From: Tuctoria greenei
Lineage: Eukaryota > Streptophyta > Magnoliopsida > Poales > Poaceae
Assembly (NCBI GenBank): GCA_036927565.1
Contig: JAYESD010000005.1
Location: 10,446,565 to 10,510,564, forward strand
Direction: 5' to 3'
Length of the DNA: 64,000 nucleotides
The position numbers and the translations under genes are program-made. The notes below the pieces were generated by a model. The model searched no databases. It worked only from the letters and a program-made list of their open reading frames with translations, and was not told where the DNA came from. Below, piece by piece: positions 54,524-61,873 of the stretch (within the stretch, counting starts at the first letter, position 1; every line of letters begins with the position of its first letter).

Positions 54524-55331
54524 ATGGCTGGTATCGGCTTGGCGCGTAGGCGACTGAAGGAGGAGCGTTTGGCGTGGCGCAAGAATCATCCCCATGTATG
54601 TACATATGGCACGCTGATCGCATAGTTGTATATATGTAGATCTACAATAGACTGATGAACTTAACTTGAGTTTTGTTTTTCCGTCTGCATAGGGTTTCTC
54701 TACGATGCCTGAATCGGGAGATTTATTGAAGTGGCAGTGCATTGTCCCTGGTAAAGAAGGCGAAAGTCATGAAGAACAAGCACAATATGAGTTTAACCAT
54801 CATCCTCCTATTAATGAATTTCCTTTGTAGACTGACTGGGAAGGTGGTTACTACCCCCTGACAATCTCCTTCTCAGAGGACTATCCATTGTTGCCTCCAA
54901 GATACGCCTTTCCAAGTGGTTTCTTCCACCCAAATGTCCATCGCTCAAGAGCACTCTGCGTTTCGATTCTTGATCAAGAGACTATAAGATAGACCTATTT
55001 TGCTTATATAATAAGTAATTGTTGCCGAACTTATTTGAACTGGTTTCTTATGTTGCTTAAATTGATATTTCATAGGGGTGGTGCACTTGTTTTACAATTA
55101 AAACTATACTACTTGAAGTTGAGCATTTGCTGCATCAGCCAAATGCGCCTGATGTTGAAAATGATTGCTATAATCTACTTATCAAGGTTAGACACTTTGT
55201 GTTAGTGACCAAAGTAGGTTATTCATTCCTCCTTCGACATTTGTCAATTTAAAGAATGTCAATATTTTCAGTATCCATGGCAATATAAGAGACGTCTTCG
55301 GGAGCAAGTTGGACGATACAATTTAGATTGA
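54524..55331 (+). pseudogene. SUMO-conjugating enzyme E2 (UBC9/SCE1-like), four exons, captured by CACTA-2
   Basis: Exon 1 (54524-54595) encodes MAGIGLARRRLKEERLAWRK and NHPH, ending at a GTATGT donor where plant SCE1 genes also have intron 1. Exon 2 (54693 to about 54990) encodes GFSTMPESGDLLKWQCIVPG, TDWEGGYYPLTISFSEDYP and FFHPNVHRSRALCVSIL with the active-site Cys in place. Exon 3 (55076-55186) begins GWCTCFTIKTILLEVEHLL. Exon 4 (55272-55331) is YPWQYKRRLREQVGRYNLD and a TGA. Acceptors CATAG and TTTCAG and donors at 54596 and 55187 are canonical. An extra 69 nt between PGKEG and TDWEGG brings a TAG, and exon 2 ends in another TAG near 54989, so the gene should not give a full E2. The enzyme would move SUMO from the E1 to targets in the nucleus. 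The intron-bearing form shows capture from genomic DNA, not from mRNA. Confidence 0.9.
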
Positions 55332-55605
55332 TCGATGGGAGCTTTAGGAATAAGTTTAGATTCGAAATTAGTTTAGAGGGCACGCAATGTATGAACTATG
55401 AAATTCATTGAGTTGCAAATTATCTCTGAATTGCAATGTCATTGCGTTTGTTTATCCTTGAATTCCAATTAATCTGTGAATTGCAATGTCATTGCGTTTG
55501 TTTATCCCTGCAACGGTTCACGATTTGTGCGAGCGGCAATGTGGAGAGTGCATGAGAGACAAACTTTAGACAGGCGCGTCTCAGATACCTGATATTCGGC
55601 AAAAG

Positions 55606-56075
55606 GCAGACTGGCCTTACACGGGCTCGTCTCCAATTTGTTCTGAAGATTTTTTCCCACCTCGTAAAGCTAAGCACGTTGCAACGATTGTATAAGGAAT
55701 TGTGCACAGTTAGTAGTTGGAAATGTTGGAATGTCCTGGATGTTGTTCTAGCTACAGCATACCGTGGCACATCTAGGGCACTCCAGCGTTTCCGGGGCCA
55801 CAAAATAATGCGAGACGCGCCTTTCAGTGGTGCATCTCCAATTTGTGCTGAAGATCTTTTGTCACACCTCGGAAGGCTGAGCACAATGCAATGATCATAT
55901 AAGGCATTGCGCAAAGTTGCCAGTTGGACACGTTGTAATGTCCTGGATGTTGTTCCTAGCCGGCTTCAGCACACTGTGGCACATCTAGGACATTGTGGCG
56001 TGTCTGACACCACAAAATAATGAGAGAGACGCTTTACACTGGCGCATGTCCGATTTACGCGGAAAATTTTTGTCC
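55606..56075. repeat. ~212-bp tandem repeat in CACTA-2
   Basis: Two full units (55606-55815, 55816-56028) and a partial third. Each starts near a GAGAC block and contains CTCCAATTTGTKCTGAAGAT, AATGTCCTGGATGTTGTTC and GTGGCACATCTAGG. Confidence 0.85.
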
Positions 56076-56599
56076 ATCGCGCGCTCTCTCCCAACATTTG
56101 GCAAAAAATTTTAGCTATCGCGCGCTTTCTCGACCTATAAACCGCAGATCCTGAAAACGCTGCCGTCGTCGACCCCGACCTCCGCGTCTTCAGAGAGTTG
56201 AGAACGCTGGAGCACACTGCCTCGTCCCCTGTCCCCGGAGCACGCCACCACCATTCCTCTTTCTCAACTCGCTCTTCGTCATTATCACGCTACTGGCGTC
56301 GACCCCTACCCCGCCGTCAACCCCGACCTTCGTCATCAGAGAGTTGAGCACGTAGGAGCACACCGCCTCATCCCGTGTCCCCGAGGCACGCCGCCGCCTC
56401 GACCCAGACCTCGGTAATCAGTATGTTCACCCAGTCCCCAGAGCACGCTGGCCTACTGTCATCAGAGAGTTGAGGAACTGCCACTCCGGTGCCTCCACAA
56501 GCTCGTCCCGAAGCATGCTGCTGCGTCCCCTATCCCCTGAGCATGCCACCGCCTCGACCCTGTCCTCAGAGCGTGCATTCCAGTGATTTTATTGAATTT
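56076..56599. other. C-rich region of CACTA-2
   Basis: Contains three or four imperfect units with CATCAGAGAGTTGAG, GTCCCC and GAGCACGC/GCCGCCTCGACCC. No protein recognised. It might be a decayed, Pro/Ser-rich first exon of a captured gene. Confidence 0.4.
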
Positions 56600-56670
56600 G
56601 AGGATGTCCAATGAAGGCTCATCGTTAATGAAGTCATTGATCCAAAGGGAGAATTTTCATTACGGTATAC
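56600..56670 (+). repeat. Direct repeat left of Argonaute fragment
   Basis: GAGGATGTCC...GAAGGCTCATC...AATGAAGTCATTGAT...GAATTTTCATTACGGTATAC; a second copy lies at 57114-57199. Confidence 0.8.
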
Positions 56671-56767
56671 ATTCATCTTCCTTGTTTATGTCCAATGTAG
56701 AAGTAATGTATTTGTTTGGACTATCAATGTATAATAAATTCTGATTTGCAAACCCTTGAAACTGCAG

Positions 56768-57025
56768 GAACTGTGGTTGACACTAGCATTTGCCATCCAA
56801 CTAAGTTTGATTTCTATCTCTGCATCTATTTTAGAATCAAGGTACCTATGCGATAATTGGTGTTTCTCTCATGAGTTTTTGAAATCAGGCTATAAAAGCA
56901 TCAGTGGAATGTAAATTTTTTGTTTTTTAGGGGACAAGCAAACCAGCTCAGTACCATGTCCTTTACCATGAGAACAATTTCACTGCTGATGACTTGTAGA
57001 TGCTCACCAACTACATGTGATACAG
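56768..57025 (+). pseudogene. Argonaute PIWI-domain fragment, two exons, captured by CACTA-2
   Basis: Exon 56768-56841 encodes TVVDTSICHPTKFDFYLC then IYFRIK; a GTACCT donor follows. Exon 56931-57025, after TTTTTTAG, reads GTSKPAQYHVLYHENNFTAD then DL-stop-MLTNYM-stop-YR. This is the C-terminal part of the PIWI domain of plant AGO1-type proteins (canonical TxICHPTEFDFYLCSHAGIQ | GTSRPAHYHVLWDEN), with introns at the expected places. The His of the slicer triad (in YHVL) is present, but two nonsense changes (Gln and Cys codons) and missing flanking exons make it dead. Argonautes bind small RNAs and silence their targets. Genomic capture, as for the SUMO E2. Confidence 0.9.
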
Positions 57026-57113
57026 GTAAGCTATGTTCTCCATTCACTAACAGTTTCTGTGTTTATTACAATTGTATACCAATTTGTTCTTGTGTTTATT
57101 ATAGTTGAATTTT

Positions 57114-57199
57114 AGGATGTCCTAGTCGGAGCATTAGAGGTTGTGAAGGCTCATCATCAATGAAGTCATTGATCAGGAGAATTTTCATTACGGTATACT
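57114..57199 (+). repeat. Direct repeat right of Argonaute fragment
   Basis: Matches 56600-56670 with a ~16-bp insertion; the two copies bracket the Argonaute exons. Confidence 0.8.
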
Positions 57200-57429
57200 G
57201 GTTTAGATGATGACAGTTATGATGTGTGTAATTAGTTACATTGTAATCAGGATGAACAGTCTTTGTTGTGTAATTAGTATACTTGATAACCATGATTGAC
57301 ACTTTGATAATATTTGATTGGTCATTATAATTCAATGTGTGATAATTTTGGCTATACATATGTTCATGAACAGTATGTTGCTGACACTGGTAATACGGCT
57401 GCCAAATCCTGGCTAGCTCCTAATAATAG

Positions 57430-57836
57430 TGCCAGTAAACAGTCCGCGATGAGCTGTAGCAGAGAGCATCTCGAATAACCTACATAAAGGAGACAATTTT
57501 CTGTAAAGCCTGTCTCGCATAAGTTAATGAATCTGTGACGCGATACATAACAGAGCGTCTTGGATTAGTCAATATATCTGCGACGTGCTTTGTAAGGCCT
57601 GTCACACTTGTAAGCTGGTGGGCGACGCGCGCTGGCGGCATCTTCAATGACACCATAAGGATCGTCTGTTATGATAGAAAGAAAGGAGACACGCTTCTTT
57701 TGAGCGTGTCTCGCACCTAGTTCGATCGGCGATGCGCCTTGAAGCCCGCCTCTGATGCCAACGTAATGCAAGATGCGATGACGGAGACGCACAATTTGTT
57801 CGTCTCCCTTCTTCGTTCGGGCCCATCTCGTATGAT
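57430..57836. repeat. CACTA-2 right subterminal repeats
   Basis: GAGCGTCTTG, GGAGACACGC, GCGTGTCTCG, CGGAGACGCAC and similar, in both directions, matching the left end. Confidence 0.85.
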
Positions 57837-57852
57837 CCTTTCTTACGTAGTG
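57837..57852 (-). repeat. CACTA-2 right terminal inverted repeat
   Basis: CCTTTCTTACGTAGTG, inverse of CACTACGTAAGAAAGG, followed by GAA. Confidence 0.88.
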
Positions 57853-57884
57853 GAAGATGAACTTGAGTCAAGGATGACTCCAAT

Positions 57885-57899
57885 TCAAGAAGGGGAGGA
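57885..57899 (+). other. Polypurine tract of gag-only element
   Basis: CAAGAAGGGGAGGAT-type purine stretch directly before the 3' LTR. Confidence 0.65.
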
Positions 57900-58472
57900 T
57901 GATGAGGACATAACTCCTATGGATATACACAACACTCCATTCAACATACAAGATGCAATCAATAGAATTCACACACACCAATTAATGTTAGAGGTGAGCT
58001 CGTTCTTATATGTTTCCTTATATATTTTTGAGAATAGATTGCTACCTAATAATTTAATTGTGATTAGTATACATGAGGTGATTCAAGGAGTAATTGGAGG
58101 AAGGTTTAGGGGTGTGGAGGACCAGATAATACGTTTAATGAAGATGAAAACCGACTCCAACTCAAAATCGTGTCCAACTCGGAGTCTAGGAGCAGTTCAC
58201 ACTAAAACAGACGTCGAGGGCGCATACGAACTCCGTTTTGTACATTCTAGATATGCACGAAAAGGGGGAGGATAAAATTTCCAATGGCGCTGGTCACATG
58301 TAAAAATTCCTTCGAAGTCGACACGAATCATCAAAACAAAATCGACTTCAGAATCTATCAGGATGATACACCACCGTATTGGGCCATTGGGCCTTGTATC
58401 AAGTCTAAGTCCATTATTTTCGTGTCTTAGGTTTAGGTCACGACCCCAACACCCCCTTGGACGTTATCCCAC
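57900..58472 (+). repeat. 3' LTR of gag-only element, truncated
   Basis: TGATGAGGACATAACTCC onward matches 48443-49015 closely and is cut by Athila after ATCCCAC. Confidence 0.88.
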
Positions 58473-59700
58473 TGTTGACGGTCCTTAAGTACCATATTTT
58501 GACCGTCAATTCACCTCATAATGTGCATAAAAGAAACACAAAACATAGTGGTAGGGCTATACACTAACCCAATTCCACAAGTGTTGGTGTCTATTTGTAT
58601 GCAGGTGAATTACTACCCAAAATACCAAAACATGCAGGGATGAATCCATGAAAATGGATTTCAACAAATCAGGCGATGACACATGGCAACACATGGATCA
58701 AATGGCCCACAAACAGAAGAATACGAGGAGATCCAATGGTGTTGCACCCATATACATCAAGGGGGCCCACCTGGAAGCCACCTGGAGGAAGCACTCCCCG
58801 AGGGGAGGCCTGACCAGGCCGGCCGAACCAGGGGTTCGACCGACCCCTTTCAGGCGCCAAACCCGGTCAAATGACACATGTTGGCTCCTCCCGGCTCCCT
58901 GGAGTCAATGGTGACTTATTCGCGCGTTAATTGAAGTGGGAACCGACCCTTCTCCACCTATAGATAGACCCCCTCACCTCACTTCTCACACACACAAAAA
59001 GTTGAGAATAGTGCTACACTCCAAAGGTTTAGAGTAGTCCTAGAGGCTACCAAAGTAGAAGGAGAGTGTGGTGAAGAGTCTAGGAGAAGGAGGCTTGGGC
59101 TTGTCAAGTCCCTCTTCTACACTTCTACCCCTACAAAGGTTTTACTCAATCAAGTAAGCCTTTGTGAATTCAATACAAGTTTGATATTTTATTCTTAGTA
59201 GTTTGCACATGTAGTTAGTTGTGGGTTCACTGCTTTAATTCATAAGAGGCTCTAGTTGTAGCTTTGTGTTCGAAACATCTAGAGTAGTGATTTAGAACGT
59301 AAGAGTGGTGCTTAGGTTATAAATCATCAGTGGATATCTCGTAGACCCACAGATTGAAGAGGTAGGCAGTAGGTGGTGACAACCCTATCTGTCCTTCGTA
59401 ACCCACCACGTTCGGCTATGCCATAGGCTCTTGGCAGGAGTCGTCCTAGTATTGCTAGGAGTAAGCCCGTGCCTGAAGCAAGCATCTACTGCAAACTACC
59501 TTGAATTAGGATCAATACTTTGAATTCCTCTCTGTTCCTTGCCTACCAAACAACTTTGTGTCCTTGGGTGAGCTAGTTCGAAAGATTAGCACACATGTTC
59601 TTTGGATATGACACCCTTGGGAATACTCCTTAAGGGGAAGTGCTACAACGGTATTTCCGTGCACTTGCGGATAACTCTGTGGTGTTAAGAAATACCAACA
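58473..59700 (+). repeat. 5' LTR of Athila-type element
   Basis: TGTTGACGGTCC to AATACCAACA, 1228 bp. No palindrome array of the GGACTAGTCC type. A weak TATAGATA lies near 58970. No gene seen inside; short frames at 58648-58914 are accidental. Confidence 0.88.
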
Positions 59701-59708
59701 AGCATTTC

Positions 59709-59725
59709 TGGTGCCGTTGCCGGGG
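59709..59725 (+). other. Primer binding site of Athila-type element
   Basis: TGGTGCCGTTGCCGGGG, 8 bp after the LTR; one base off the TGGCGCCGTTGCCGGGG block (Asp tRNA type) found in Athila elements. Confidence 0.85.
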
Positions 59726-59825
59726 TATAGTTGTTGTTAATCTTCGAACCAAGATCACCCTCGTATCATATCCCCCTTATCTATCATCTTACCTTTCTTA
59801 GTCTTACCTTACCACCACCATATAA

Positions 59826-61873
59826 ATGGAGCAACCCACCATTCTTTTTTACTCTGCTCCGGAGGGCAAGTTCTGTGAGCCACCGCCTTCGGCGGAACCT
59901 ATTTGTTCAACTAGCTATGAACTTCGCCTTGGCTTTATAGCCATGGTTCGGGAACAATCCTTCTCAGGAACGGATTGTGAAAACCCTTACCACCATCTAC
60001 GAGAGTTCGAACAACTGTGTTCATGCCTTCTAATCAAAAGTATGACATAGGAAACTCTCAAATGGAAGTTGTTTCCTTTTTCCCTCAAGGAAAAAGCCAA
60101 AAAGTGGTACAACCACTACGTTGGGAAGACAACGGTGATTGGAGTGAATTACGAGACAAATTTTGTCTTGTTTTATTTCCCATTGCCTGAATCGTTTCCT
60201 TACGAAAGGAAGTACTATGCTTCTACCAGATGGAGAAGGAATCTATAGGTGCAGCTTTGGACAAATTTTCTATTTTGAAAAATTCTGGCCCAGATTTGTT
60301 AATCCCCGATCCAATGCTTTTGCAACATTCCTTCATGGTATTAAACAAAGAGTCTGCCCTATATCTTGACATTGCGGCTGGAGGATCTTTCCTCCATAAG
60401 ACTCCAGAAGAAGGCAAGGATCTTCCGGACAGAATTCTAGAAAATTCTTCCTTCATTATGGGTCTTAATGAGCCTCCCCAAGAGGAAGTCGTGTCAATAA
60501 CGGAGGATACACTCTTGGACAAGGATGAACCCATTTCTTGTTTACCCCAAGCCTTGCCAGAGGAATCATCTCCCGAACCTGAAACTACAAAGGTAGAAGA
60601 AATGCAACCCTCGCAGTTTCCATTTTACTTCGAGGAAGAGATTTATGAAGATTATGGAAATACCTCGAAGTATTGTTGCTATAGGAAACCTTCATTGCCA
60701 CCAACTCCACCTGAACCACCTGACGGGGTGTTCGTCCGTCAGACGGTCAAGGAGTTGACCTCTATCCTAAGAAGGGAGTGGGTAGCTGAAGTCAAGAATT
60801 CACCCGAAATTCTTCGGATGACCTCACCTTTGGCTACCATTTTATGTTCTATTAGAGGGACACCAATGAGAATCCTATACAACCCTACTGTTGGAGCAAA
60901 TCTCATTTCCAATTCTTGTGCTCTCGCCATTCTTGGCGATGTGCCATTGGCACCAACACGCAAATCCTTTCGAGATTCATTTGGAACCATTCTTGAAGGA
61001 TGTGGGGTTCTGCAACAAGTGTCTGTTAGACACAAAGATGTTGAGGCTCTCCTAGATTTTCACGTGTTCGAAATCCAAGATTTCGACATCATGATAGGGA
61101 TCCCTATAGAGAAATTTCTCATGGAAGTTCCTTTGGAAGGAAGCCTCAATATCAATCTTGGAGGGAGAAATTTCTCCATGCCTATTCTGCATTCAAAGAA
61201 CACATCTGCAGAATCTCACATCCAAGATGAGCCAATGGAGGAGGTTAGGACTCTTCAATTTTTAGAACCCCCTGAAATTAAAGGAGAAGAAGACTTCGTC
61301 CAAGAGGAGGATGAATTTCAGGAGGAAATTGAATTGCCAAAAGAAGATCCCTCCACAAAACCTCCTGTTGAGCTCAAGATTCTACCTCCAGGCCTACGTT
61401 ATGCCTTTCTAAATGGTGATTTGGATGCCCCTGTCATCATAAGTGACAAGCTTTCACATGATGAAACGCTCAAACTCATATCCATGTTAGAAAGTCATAG
61501 AGCTGTTTTTGGATATTCACTTCAGGATCTCAAGGGAATTAGTCCAGCGTCATGCACCCATCGTATTCCTATTGACCCTAAGAGTGTCCCCTCAAGGGAA
61601 CCTCAAAGGCGATTGAATAATGTGATGCGGGAAGTTGTCAAGAAAGAAGTCTTGAAACTTCTGCTTGCCGGGATTATTTACCCTATTCCTCATAGTGAAT
61701 GGGTAAGTCCAGTTCAAGTACTGCCTAAGAAGGGAGGTATGACAGTCGCTCAAAACGAGAGGAATGAATTAATTCCCCAACAAACCATCACGGGATGGAG
61801 GATGTGCATTGACTACCGAAAACTTAACAAGGCAACAAGGAAAGACCATTTTTCCATTGCCCTTCATCAATGA
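59826..61873 (+). pseudogene. Athila-type gag, protease and RT start, frameshifted
   Basis: Gag starts at ATG 59826 (MEQPTILFYSAPEGKF), has a TAG at 60048 and continues as LKWKLFPFSLKEKAKKWYNH. Frame changes around 60130-60230 lead to the long 60230 frame: KFSILKNSGPDLLIPDPMLL, KESALYLDIAAGGSFLHKTP, then the protease region (RILYNPTVGANLISNSCALA, FHVFEIQDFDIMIGIPIEKF). RT fingers follow (SEWVSPVQVLPKKGGM, MCIDYRKLNKATRKDHF). An extra T near 61850 ends this frame, and RT continues from 61854 in the next frame. The YNPTVGxN block replaces the usual DSG in this lineage. Confidence 0.88.

Larger units (their letters stand above)
52028..57852. mobile_element. CACTA transposon carrying gene fragments (CACTA-2)
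   Basis: Starts CACTATGTAAGAAACC and ends with the inverse of CACTACGTAAGAAAGG, flanked on both sides by GAA, the 3-bp target duplication. Both subterminal regions carry many GAGACG/CGTCTC-type repeats. 5825 bp, no recognisable transposase. Cargo: duplicated minigene, SUMO E2 pseudogene and Argonaute fragment. Confidence 0.92.
48443..58472 (+). mobile_element. Gag-only LTR retrotransposon, non-autonomous
   Basis: 5' LTR at 48443-49342, internal region 49343-52027 plus 57856-57899, and the first 573 bp of the 3' LTR at 57900-58472. The internal region has a gag-like ORF but no trace of protease, RT or integrase, so the element is non-autonomous or heavily deleted. CACTA-2 sits in its 3' internal part. 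Athila cuts its 3' LTR. Confidence 0.85.
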
